A stretch of DNA of 46,869 nucleotides from Blastococcus tunisiensis (GTDB lineage Bacteria; Actinomycetota; Actinomycetes; Mycobacteriales; Geodermatophilaceae). Position 1 is the stretch's first letter. Each line of letters opens with the position of its first letter. The notes under the pieces are model-generated. The model was given only the letters and a program-made list of their open reading frames with translations. It was not told the origin of the DNA and ran no database searches. The DNA is taken from positions 1-46,869 of the forward strand of contig NZ_FOND01000030.1 of NCBI RefSeq assembly GCF_900112815.1, in the 5' to 3' direction. Made by a program: the position numbers and the translations under genes. Positions 24,045 to 32,031 of the stretch are shown in pieces.

Positions 24045-25583
24045 ATGCGAAGGTCCCTCGTCGCGGCCACGGCCGCCTCCGCCCTGCTCCTCACCGCCGC
24101 CTGCGGCGGGTCCTCCGACGGTGCCACCGGCTCCGGCGGCGGCAGCACCGACGACCTCACGCTCGCCGCCATCACGCCGCCCGCCTCGTTCGCCATCGGC
24201 GAGATGGCCAGCAGCGGCCCGGAGGACCACTACTACCAGGCGGTCTACGACAAGCTGCTCAACCTCGACGCCGACGGGCAGCCGGTCCCGAACCTCGTGA
24301 CCGAGTGGAGCTACGACGAGACCGGTACCCGGCTGAGCCTCACGCTCCGGGACGACGTCACCTTCACCGACGGCGCCGCGTTCGACGCCGAGGCGGTCAA
24401 GGCCAACCTCGAGCTGGCCAAGACGAAGACCGGCGAGGCCGGTTCGGCGCTCCGCGCCGTCGAGAGCGTCGAGGTCGTCGACGCGACGCACGCCGACATC
24501 GTGCTCAGCCGGCCCGACCCCTCGCTGCCGCAGGCGCTGGCGCGCAGCACCGGCTACATGGCCAGCCCCGACGCCCTGGGCAACGCAGACCTCAGCACCA
24601 ACCCGGTCGGCTCCGGCCCTTACGTGCTGGACCAGGACGCCACGACGCCGGGCAGCACCTACGCCTACACGCGCAACGAGGACTACTGGAACGCCGAGGA
24701 GTACCCGTACGACTCGCTCGAGATCCGGTTCCTCGACGACACCACGGCCACCCTCAACGGGCTGCGATCCGGCGAGATCGACGGCATCGCGGTGTCCACG
24801 AGTGACGGGGTGTCCGGTGCGGAGCAGGCGGGCCTGGACGTGACCACCTACACGAGCGGCGGCATCGAGGGTCTCTACCTGTGGGACCGCGACGGCGCTC
24901 TGGTGCCGGCGCTCGGCGACGTCCGCGTCCGCCAGGCCATCAACCACGCCATGGACCGCGAGACGATCGTCGACGTGGTCAAGGGTGGCCTCGGGCAGCC
25001 CACCGTCCAGATGTTCGGCCCCAGCTCGCCTGCCTACGACGAGTCGCTGGAGGGCACGTACGAGTACGACGTCGAGAAGGCGGAGGAGCTCATGGCGGAG
25101 GCCGGCTACGCCGACGGCTTCACGATGAGCATGCCGGACGCCTCCCCGGTGGCTCCCGACGAGCAGGCTGCGCTCACCGAGGCGCTCGCCGCGATCGACA
25201 TCACGGTCACCTTCGAGCCGATCACCGGCGACCAGTACGTCGGCAGCATCATCGGCGGGCAGTGGCCGGTCAACTGGTTCAACCTGACCACCGGGTCGCC
25301 CTTCGAGATGATCGGGCTGGCGCTCACCCAGCAGTCGCCGTTCAACCCCTTCAAGACCGCGGACCCGGAGCTCGACGAACTCATCGCACGGGCCGGTAGC
25401 GCGACCGGTGACGAGCAGGAGGCGGCCCTCCAGGAACTGAACGCCTTCCTCGTCGAGCAGGCCTGGTTCGCCCCGTGGGTCGCCGGCGAGGTCGGATACG
25501 TCACGGGCGAGGGCATCGGGGTCGAGCCGGTGCAGGGCGTGAGCGTGCCCCCCCTGGCCAACATCGGGCCGTCGAGCAGCTGA
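24045..25583 (+). CDS. ABC transporter substrate-binding lipoprotein (family 5)
   Basis: The 512-residue protein has a lipoprotein signal peptide ending in LLLTAACGG, with the lipidated Cys at 20, followed by a Gly/Ser linker. The remainder is a family 5 (peptide/nickel, cluster C) binding protein, with LVTEWSYDETGTRLSLTLRDDVTFTDG and LGDVRVRQAINHAMDRETIV as clear signatures. Members of this class also bind oligosaccharides and plant glycosides. The location ahead of glycoside-processing enzymes points to such a ligand here. I start it at the ATG at 24045, where the signal peptide begins. A perfect hairpin follows the stop codon. Confidence 0.9.
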   Translation: MRRSLVAATAASALLLTAACGGSSDGATGSGGGSTDDLTLAAITPPASFAIGEMASSGPEDHYYQAVYDKLLNLDADGQPVPNLVTEWSYDETGTRLSLTLRDDVTFTDGAAFDAEAVKANLELAKTKTGEAGSALRAVESVEVVDATHADIVLSRPDPSLPQALARSTGYMASPDALGNADLSTNPVGSGPYVLDQDATTPGSTYAYTRNEDYWNAEEYPYDSLEIRFLDDTTATLNGLRSGEIDGIAVSTSDGVSGAEQAGLDVTTYTSGGIEGLYLWDRDGALVPALGDVRVRQAINHAMDRETIVDVVKGGLGQPTVQMFGPSSPAYDESLEGTYEYDVEKAEELMAEAGYADGFTMSMPDASPVAPDEQAALTEALAAIDITVTFEPITGDQYVGSIIGGQWPVNWFNLTTGSPFEMIGLALTQQSPFNPFKTADPELDELIARAGSATGDEQEAALQELNAFLVEQAWFAPWVAGEVGYVTGEGIGVEPVQGVSVPPLANIGPSSS

Positions 25584-25588
25584 TCGCC

Positions 25589-25624
25589 GGCCCGTGGCCG
25601 CGGAGCGATCCGCGGCCACGGGCC
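25589..25624 (+). other. Perfect 16-bp hairpin with GCGA tetraloop after the binding-protein gene
   Basis: Arms 25589-25604 and 25609-25624 are exact complements, closed by the loop GCGA, a GNRA-type tetraloop. It lies between the binding-protein gene and the permease gene. No T-run follows, so it is probably not a terminator. By analogy with stem-loops downstream of other binding-protein genes, it could protect the upstream message from 3' decay and allow excess binding protein. Confidence 0.8.
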
Positions 25625-25659
25625 TCCCGGTACCGATCCCGCTCAACCGGAGGCCGATC

Positions 25660-26601
25660 GTGCTCCTCTTCCTTCTCCGCCGCATCGGCGCCGGTATCGC
25701 ACTGGTGTGGGTCGCCGCGACGCTGGTCTTCTTCCTGACCACCCTGACCGGCTCGGATCCGGCGCGGCGGATCCTCGGTCCCCAGGCGGGCCCCGACGAG
25801 ATCGCGGCCAAGACCCGGGAGCTCGGTCTGGACCGCCCCGTCCTCGAGCGGTACTGGGACTGGTTCACGAGCGCGCTGCGGGGTGACCTCGGGGCCTCCT
25901 GGTTCACCAACCAGCCGGTGAGCCGGCTCGTCGCCGACGCGCTGCCCGTGTCGCTCTCACTGGTCCTCGCCGCCATCGTGCTGACCGCCGCGGTCAGCAT
26001 CGTCCTGGGCGTGGTGGCCGCCGTGCGCGGTGGCTGGCTGGACAGCCTGCTGCAAGGCGTCTCGATCGTCGCCTTCGCGGTCCCCAACTTCCTCATCGGC
26101 ATGGTGCTCGCCCTGGTCTTCGCCGTCCAACTGGGGATCTTCCCCGCGCTGGGCTACACGCCGTTCGGCGAGGACCCCGGGAGGTGGCTGGCCTCCATCA
26201 CGTTGCCGGCCGTCGCCCTGGCCATCGGTGCGATCGCGACCGTGGCCACCCAGACCCGCGGCTCCATGATCGACGTCCTCCAGCAGGACTACGTGCGCAC
26301 GCTGCGCAGCCGCGGCCTGCCGACGCGGAGCGTGCTGCTGAAGCACGCCCTCCGGAACGCCGCCCCCGCCTCGCTCACGGTGCTCTCCCTCCAGTTCATC
26401 GCGCTGATCAGCGGCGCCGTCGTGATCGAGAAGGTGTTCGGCCTCAACGGCCTCGGCGAGCGCGCCACGGCCGCCGCCGGGCAGGGCGACGTCCCGCTCG
26501 TCCTCGGCATCGTCGTCCTGGCCGTCGTGGTCGTGGTGGCGGTCAACCTGCTCCTCGACCTGGCCCTGGGCTGGCTCAACCCGAAGGTGCGTCTCGCATG
26601 A
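25660..26601 (+). CDS. ABC transporter permease, DppB-like
   Basis: The 313-residue membrane protein has six segments. LFLLRRIGAGIALVWVAATLVFFL forms helix 1, and the cytoplasmic coupling segment around 205-235 includes TRGSMIDVLQQDYVRTLRSRGL. It forms one half of the channel of the peptide/oligosaccharide-type importer. The GTG start with CCGGAGG 7 bases upstream gives a normal DppB length; the frame is open 22 codons further upstream without family-like sequence. Its stop overlaps the next start by 4 bases. Confidence 0.9.
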   Translation: MLLFLLRRIGAGIALVWVAATLVFFLTTLTGSDPARRILGPQAGPDEIAAKTRELGLDRPVLERYWDWFTSALRGDLGASWFTNQPVSRLVADALPVSLSLVLAAIVLTAAVSIVLGVVAAVRGGWLDSLLQGVSIVAFAVPNFLIGMVLALVFAVQLGIFPALGYTPFGEDPGRWLASITLPAVALAIGAIATVATQTRGSMIDVLQQDYVRTLRSRGLPTRSVLLKHALRNAAPASLTVLSLQFIALISGAVVIEKVFGLNGLGERATAAAGQGDVPLVLGIVVLAVVVVVAVNLLLDLALGWLNPKVRLA

Positions 26602-28442
26602 GCGTCCTCTCCGACAGCGGCCCGGCCGGCCCTGCGCCCGTCGACGCCGTCGCCTCGCCTCCCCGCCAGGGCGCCGTCCGGCGGCTCCTGCGGAGCCCCG
26701 TCGCGGTCGTCGCCCTCGTGTGGGTGCTGCTGGTCGCACTGCTCGCCGCGCTCGCGCCGCTGCTCACCTCGGCCAGCCCCACGGCGTCGCAGATCACCAA
26801 CGCGCTGGCGCCGATGGGCGGTGCCAACCTTCTCGGCACGGACGGGATCGGCCGGGACGTGCTCGCGCAGCTCCTCTACGGCGCCCGCACCAGCATCGTC
26901 GGCGGGGTCATCGTCGTGGTGGTGTCCCTCGCCCTCGGTCTGCCGGCGGGGATCGTCGCCGGCTACTACCGGGGCCGGTTCGACGCGGTCGCCAGTTGGA
27001 TCGCGAACCTGCTGATGGCGCTGCCGGCGATCATCGTCCTGCTGGTCGTGCTGGCCCAGTTCGGCCGCAGCACGGAGCTGGGCATGGCGGTGTTCGGCGT
27101 GATCATCGCGCCGGGTGTGTTCCGCCTGGTGCGCGCGTCGGTGCTGGCGGTCCGCGAGGAGCTGTTCGTCGACGCGGCGCGGGTCTCCGGGCTGAGCGAC
27201 GGTCGGATCATGCGGCGGCACGTCCTCCCCGTGGTGATCGCGCCGACCGTCATCCAGGCGTCGCAGTTGCTGGGCATCGCCATCGTCATCCAGGCGGGTC
27301 TGGAGTTCCTCGGGCTCGGGTCGCCCAACCAGGCGAGCTGGGGCGGGATGCTCAGTGACGCCTTCCAGAACATCTACGCCGAGCCTCGGCTCCTGCTCTT
27401 CCCCGGCCTGGCCATCGTGCTCACGGTCACCGCCTTCAGCCTGCTCGGCAACGCGCTGCGCGACGCCCTCGGCGTCGGCGGTCGGATGCCGCGCGTGCGC
27501 CGTCGCGCGACGGTCGTGGCGGCACCGGATTCGGACGTGCCCGCCCCGGTCGTGTCGGAGCCGCCCGGGGACGCGCTGCTCGCCGTGCAGGACCTCCGCG
27601 TGAGCTACCCGAAGGGCGACGGCAGCGTGAGCGAGGTCGTGCGGGGGGTCTCGCTGGCCCTCCGGCGCGGTGAGGTGCTGGGACTGGTGGGCGAGTCGGG
27701 GTCGGGCAAGTCGCAGACGGCGTTCGCCGTCCTCGGGCTGCTGCCGCCCACGGCGCGCACCTCCGCGGAGCGGCTGACCTTCGACGGGACCGATCTGCAG
27801 CGCCTGTCCCCGGCGGAGCGCAACCGGCTGCGCGGGCGGCGGATCGGCTACATCCCGCAGGAGCCGATGTCGAACCTCGTCCCGTCCTTCCGCATCGGCA
27901 GCCAGCTCACCGAACCCATGCGGCACCACCTGGGGCTGTCGCGGGCCGAGGCGCGCCGGCGTGCCCTGGACCTGCTGGCGCGGGTCGGCATCCAGGACCC
28001 GGGACGGGTGTTCGACTCCTACCCCCACGAGATCTCGGGCGGGATGGCGCAGCGGGTGCTGATCGCCGGCGCCGTCTCGTGCGACCCCGAGCTGCTCATC
28101 GCGGACGAGCCCACGACGGCGCTCGACGTCACCGTGCAGGCCGAGGTGCTCGACCTCCTGCGCAGCCTGGTCGCGGAGCGCGACCTCGGCGTGGTGCTGG
28201 TGACCCACGACTTCGGGGTGGTCGCCGACCTGTGCGACACCGTGGCCGTGATGCAGGAAGGGCGCATCGTCGAGGAGGCGCCGGCCGGCCGGCTCTTCGA
28301 CGCCCCTGAGCACGAGTACACCCGCATGCTGCTCTCTTCCACGCTCGAGAACAGCCCGTCGCGCCAGGACCTGCCGCCGGCGGTACCGGATCCCGACGAG
28401 CCCGAGCCGCTGCCCCTCTCCTCGTCCGGAGGCCCCCGATGA
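26598..28442 (+). CDS. ABC transporter permease-ATPase fusion, DppC-DppD type
   Basis: The 614-residue protein joins two subunits. Residues about 1-300 are a DppC-like permease with LLGTDGIGRDVLAQLLYGAR and the coupling segment FVDAARVSGLSDGRIMRRHVLP. Residues about 325-590 are a DppD-like ATPase with Walker A GESGSGKS (365-372), signature ISGGMAQRV and Walker B LLIADEP. A Pro/Val-rich linker of about 25 residues connects them. Permease/ATPase fusions of this kind are known in actinobacteria. It overlaps both neighbours by 4 bases (ATGA), so subunit production is coupled. Confidence 0.92.
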   Translation: MSVLSDSGPAGPAPVDAVASPPRQGAVRRLLRSPVAVVALVWVLLVALLAALAPLLTSASPTASQITNALAPMGGANLLGTDGIGRDVLAQLLYGARTSIVGGVIVVVVSLALGLPAGIVAGYYRGRFDAVASWIANLLMALPAIIVLLVVLAQFGRSTELGMAVFGVIIAPGVFRLVRASVLAVREELFVDAARVSGLSDGRIMRRHVLPVVIAPTVIQASQLLGIAIVIQAGLEFLGLGSPNQASWGGMLSDAFQNIYAEPRLLLFPGLAIVLTVTAFSLLGNALRDALGVGGRMPRVRRRATVVAAPDSDVPAPVVSEPPGDALLAVQDLRVSYPKGDGSVSEVVRGVSLALRRGEVLGLVGESGSGKSQTAFAVLGLLPPTARTSAERLTFDGTDLQRLSPAERNRLRGRRIGYIPQEPMSNLVPSFRIGSQLTEPMRHHLGLSRAEARRRALDLLARVGIQDPGRVFDSYPHEISGGMAQRVLIAGAVSCDPELLIADEPTTALDVTVQAEVLDLLRSLVAERDLGVVLVTHDFGVVADLCDTVAVMQEGRIVEEAPAGRLFDAPEHEYTRMLLSSTLENSPSRQDLPPAVPDPDEPEPLPLSSSGGPR

Positions 28443-29302
28443 CCGCCGTCCAGGAGCCGCTGCTCGTCGCCGACCGGGTGGTCGTCGACTACCCGGTCAA
28501 GGGGTGGCGGCAGCAGCCCATCCGCGTCCTCCGGGGCGTCTCGCTGGACATCGGCCCGGGGGAGACCGTCGGCCTGGTCGGCGAGTCCGGCTCGGGCAAG
28601 ACGACGCTCGGCCGGGCCATCCTGGGCCTCGCGCCGGTCACCGGTGGTGAGATCCGCTTCCAGGACCGGGACATCTCCCGCCTGGGCAAGCGGGAGCGCC
28701 GCGCGCTCAGCAAGGACATCCAGGTCGTCTTCCAGGACCCCTACTCCTCGCTGAATCCCGCCAAGACCGTCGAGGACATCCTCACCGAGCCGCTGCTGGT
28801 CACCGGCACCGCGCGCGCCGAGGCCGGTCGCCGGGTCAGGTCGCTCCTCGACGCGGTCCACCTCCCGGTCGACGCCGGGCAGCGCCTCCCGCGCGAGTTC
28901 TCGGGCGGTCAGCGGCAACGGATCGCCATCGCCCGTGCGCTGACCCGGGACCCGAAGCTCATCGTCTGTGACGAGCCGGTGAGCGCCCTGGACCTCTCGA
29001 CCCAGTCCCGGGTGCTCGACCTCTTCATCGAGATCCAGCAGCGCACCGGTGTCGCCTACCTGTTCATCACGCACGACCTGTCCGTGGTGCGGCACGTCAG
29101 CCATCGGGTCGCCGTCATGTACCGCGGCGAACTGGTGGAGACCGGCGACGCGACCCGGGTCACGACGACGCCCGAGCACGCCTACACGCGGCGGCTGCTC
29201 CTCGCCGCGCCGGTCCCGCACCCGCGCCGCCAGGCCGAGCGGCGCGCCGAACGTCACCGCTTCCTCGCCGCGCAGGCGGCTGCAGGCCCCGCCGGGTCCT
29301 GA
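28439..29302 (+). CDS. ABC transporter ATPase, DppF-like
   Basis: The 287-residue ATPase has Walker A GESGSGKT (about 43-50), Q-loop QDPYSSLNP, signature [15 protein letters not shown], Walker B LIVCDEP and switch histidine ITHDLS. The Q-loop sequence and the C-terminal [10 protein letters not shown] segment are typical of DppF/OppF. It pairs with the ATPase half of the fused subunit to power the importer. It starts within the stop of the fusion gene (ATGA). A 61-base gap precedes the Gfo/Idh gene. Confidence 0.93.
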   Translation: MTAVQEPLLVADRVVVDYPVKGWRQQPIRVLRGVSLDIGPGETVGLVGESGSGKTTLGRAILGLAPVTGGEIRFQDRDISRLGKRERRALSKDIQVVFQDPYSSLNPAKTVEDILTEPLLVTGTARAEAGRRVRSLLDAVHLPVDAGQRLPREFSGGQRQRIAIARALTRDPKLIVCDEPVSALDLSTQSRVLDLFIEIQQRTGVAYLFITHDLSVVRHVSHRVAVMYRGELVETGDATRVTTTPEHAYTRRLLLAAPVPHPRRQAERRAERHRFLAAQAAAGPAGS

Positions 29303-29363
29303 TCCACGGGTCGCGCCGTCGCGGCCTTCCGTTCCCACCACGTCCACCACGAGAGGAGGACGC

Positions 29364-30443
29364 ATGTCCGATCGCGTCCGCGCCGGCATCGTCGGCACCG
29401 GATTCATGGGCACCGTGCACGCCCGCGCCGTCCGCCGCAACGGCGGAGTGGTCGCCGGGGTCGTCGGGTCGTCGCGGGAGTCCTCCCGCGCCGGCGCCGA
29501 GCAGCTCGGTGCCGAGCGCGCCGCCGACTCGGTCGAGGAGCTGCTCGCGGACGGCGGGGTGGACGTCGTCCACGTCTGCACGCCGAACGCCACCCACGCC
29601 CCTCTCGTCCGGGAGGTGATCGCCGCGGGGAAGCACGTCGTGTGCGAGAAGCCGCTGGCCGTCGACGCCGACGAGGCCCAGGAGCTCGTCCGGCTCGCGG
29701 CCGACGCGGGGGTGACGGCGACGGTCCCGTTCGTCTACCGCTTCTACCCGATGGTCCGCGAGGCCCGGGCCCGCGTCGCCGACGGGTCGTCGGGTCCGGT
29801 GCGCCTGCTGCACGGCTCGTACCTGCAGGACTGGCTCGCCGAGGACACCGACGACAACTGGCGGGTCGACGCGGCTGCCGGTGGGGCGTCCCGGGCGTTC
29901 GCCGACATCGGCGTGCACTGGTGCGACCTCGTGGAGTTCGTCTCCGGGCACCGGATCACGCGGGTCGCCGCGCGCACCGTCGTCGCGGTGCCCGAGCGCG
30001 GTGGCCGCCGGGTGACGACCGAGGACGCCGGCGTGGTGCTCTTCGAGACCGACGGTGGCGCAGTCGGCAACCTGACGGTCAGCCAGGTGAGCCCGGGTCG
30101 GAAGAACCGGCTGTGGTTCTCGGTCGACGGCAGCACCGAGTCCCTGTGCTTCGACCAGGAGAACCCCGAGTCGCTGTGGATCGGTGGCCGCGAGGTGAAC
30201 CGCCAGCTGCTGCGGGGCTCGAGCGAGCACTCCGGCGCTGCGCGGTACACCGTCGTCCCGGCCGGCCACCCCCAGGGCTACCAGGACTGCTTCGACGCCT
30301 TCGTGGCCGACACCTACGCCGCCGTCGCAGGCGACCGCCCCGACGGGTTGCCGACGTTCGACGACGGGCTCCGCGCCGCCCGGATCACGCAGGCGGTCCT
30401 CGAATCCTCCCGTTCCAGCACCTGGGTCGACGTCGCCCCGTGA
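29364..30443 (+). CDS. Gfo/Idh/MocA-family sugar oxidoreductase (first copy)
   Basis: The 359-residue NAD(P)-dependent enzyme begins with RAGIVGTGFMGTVHARAV, a Rossmann nucleotide-binding motif. The catalytic lysine motif is VVCEKPLAVDADEA, and the substrate-site motif is FADIGVHWCDLVEF. Family members oxidise or reduce a sugar hydroxyl or keto group, often at C3. Directly before the pyranose-oxidase-like gene, it could reduce a 3-keto sugar released downstream, or itself oxidise the glycoside. The ATG is supported by GAGAGGAGG. The frame is open further upstream inside the ATPase gene but is not coding there. Confidence 0.88.
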   Translation: MSDRVRAGIVGTGFMGTVHARAVRRNGGVVAGVVGSSRESSRAGAEQLGAERAADSVEELLADGGVDVVHVCTPNATHAPLVREVIAAGKHVVCEKPLAVDADEAQELVRLAADAGVTATVPFVYRFYPMVREARARVADGSSGPVRLLHGSYLQDWLAEDTDDNWRVDAAAGGASRAFADIGVHWCDLVEFVSGHRITRVAARTVVAVPERGGRRVTTEDAGVVLFETDGGAVGNLTVSQVSPGRKNRLWFSVDGSTESLCFDQENPESLWIGGREVNRQLLRGSSEHSGAARYTVVPAGHPQGYQDCFDAFVADTYAAVAGDRPDGLPTFDDGLRAARITQAVLESSRSSTWVDVAP

Positions 30444-30483
30444 CCACCTCGCCGACCGCTCCCCACAGGAAGACAGCAGCCCC

Positions 30484-32028
30484 ATGATCAGGACCTTTCC
30501 CGACTCCGTCGACGTGGCCATCGTCGGCAGCGGGCCGTGCGGGGCGGCGTACGCCCGGATCCTCAGCGAGCGGTGCCCCTCGGCGACGGTCGCGACCTTC
30601 GAGGTCGGACCGCTGCTGGCCGATCCGCCGGGCGTGCACGTCAAGAACATCGCCGACCCGGCCGAGCGGGCCCGCGCGCAGCGGCTCTCGGAGGGGCCGG
30701 CGCCGTCGGCCGATGCCACGTCGACCGACACGATGGACGGCTACGCGGACGAGGCGCCGCGGCTGGTCCGCCCCGGCACCTTCCTGCTCGCCGACGGCTA
30801 CCGGCAGGACGGCGAGGACGGCCTGCCCGGCGCGGCCATGTCGAGCAACGTCGGCGGCATGGGCGCCCACTGGACCGGGGCGTGCCCGCGCCCCGGCGGG
30901 AGCGAGCGCATCGGCTTCGTGGACGGGCTCGACGACCTGCTGGCCGTGGGGGAGCGGCTGCTGAACGTCGCGACGCACGCGTTCGACGACGCACCGTTCG
31001 CCGACGAGGTCAGGAAACGCCTGAGCGGCGCACTCGACGACGGCCGGGACGACGACCGCCGGGTCGCACCGATGCCGCTGGCCGTGATCCGCCACGAGGA
31101 CGGGCGGGTGACCTGGTCCGGGTCCGACGTCGTCTTCGGCGAGCCGACGCGCGCCAACCCGAACTTCACGCTCGTGCCCGAGGCCCTGGTCACGGAGGTG
31201 ATCGTCGTGGACGGCCGGGCCGGGGGTGTGCGCGTGCGGGATCAGCGGACGGGTGACGAGCACGTCGTCCGTGCACGCTTCGTCGTCGTCGCGGCCGACG
31301 CCCTGCGCACGCCGCAGCTGCTGTGGGCGTCGGGGGTCCGGCCCCGTGCACTCGGCCGGTACCTGAACGACCAGCCGCAGACCGTCTACGCCGTCCGGCT
31401 GCGCGACGTGACGCCGGGGGCCGAGACGCAGGTCGACCCCCGCGACGAGCCGGAGATCGTGCCGCAGAGCGGCGTCAGCTGGGTGCCCTTCACCGACGAG
31501 GAACCCTTCCACGGGCAGGTCATGCAGCTGGACGCCTCACCGGTGCCGCTGGCCGACGACGACGAGCCCACTCCCGGGACGATCGTCGGGCTCGGCTGGT
31601 TCTGCGCCAAGGACGTCCAGGAATCCGACCGCGTCGAGTTCGACGAGGCCGACGTCGACCCCTACGGCATGCCGGCGATGCGCATCCACTACCGGCTGAC
31701 CGACGCCGACCACGCCTCCATCGCCGCGTCCCGCGAGGCGGTCAAGCGGGCGGCGGCCGCCCTGGGCGAGCCGCTGGACGACCGGGAGCCGCTGACCTTC
31801 CCACCGGGCGCATCCCTGCACTACCAGGGCACCGTCCGGATGGGGGAGGCCGACGACGGGACGTCGGTCTGCTCGCCGACCTCCCAGGTGTGGGACGTCG
31901 ACGGCCTCTACGTCGCCGGCAACGGCGTCATCCCCACCGCCATCGCCTGCAACCCGACCCTCACGTCCGTCGCGCTCGCCGTCGGCGGGGCCCGCGACAT
32001 CGCCGACCGCCTGACCGAGAGGAACTGA
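30484..32028 (+). CDS. Pyranose-oxidase-like GMC oxidoreductase, probable glycoside 3-oxidase
   Basis: The 514-residue FAD enzyme has the dinucleotide motif VGSGPCG (14-20). The block VGGMGAHWTGACP (123-135) contains His129, at the position of the histidine that carries covalent FAD in pyranose oxidases. The C-terminal active site reads SLHYQGTVRMG (catalytic His446) and IPTAIACNPTLTSVALAVGG (Asn490). Their spacing matches pyranose 2-oxidase. The closest functional analogy I know is CarA, the FAD-dependent C-glycoside 3-oxidase of Microbacterium. Its immediate partner here is the fused deglycosidase, as expected for the same pathway. No signal peptide is visible, so it acts in the cytoplasm. 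Oxidation at C2 of free sugars is the alternative. Confidence 0.88.
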   Translation: MIRTFPDSVDVAIVGSGPCGAAYARILSERCPSATVATFEVGPLLADPPGVHVKNIADPAERARAQRLSEGPAPSADATSTDTMDGYADEAPRLVRPGTFLLADGYRQDGEDGLPGAAMSSNVGGMGAHWTGACPRPGGSERIGFVDGLDDLLAVGERLLNVATHAFDDAPFADEVRKRLSGALDDGRDDDRRVAPMPLAVIRHEDGRVTWSGSDVVFGEPTRANPNFTLVPEALVTEVIVVDGRAGGVRVRDQRTGDEHVVRARFVVVAADALRTPQLLWASGVRPRALGRYLNDQPQTVYAVRLRDVTPGAETQVDPRDEPEIVPQSGVSWVPFTDEEPFHGQVMQLDASPVPLADDDEPTPGTIVGLGWFCAKDVQESDRVEFDEADVDPYGMPAMRIHYRLTDADHASIAASREAVKRAAAALGEPLDDREPLTFPPGASLHYQGTVRMGEADDGTSVCSPTSQVWDVDGLYVAGNGVIPTAIACNPTLTSVALAVGGARDIADRLTERN

Positions 32029-32031
32029 GCC

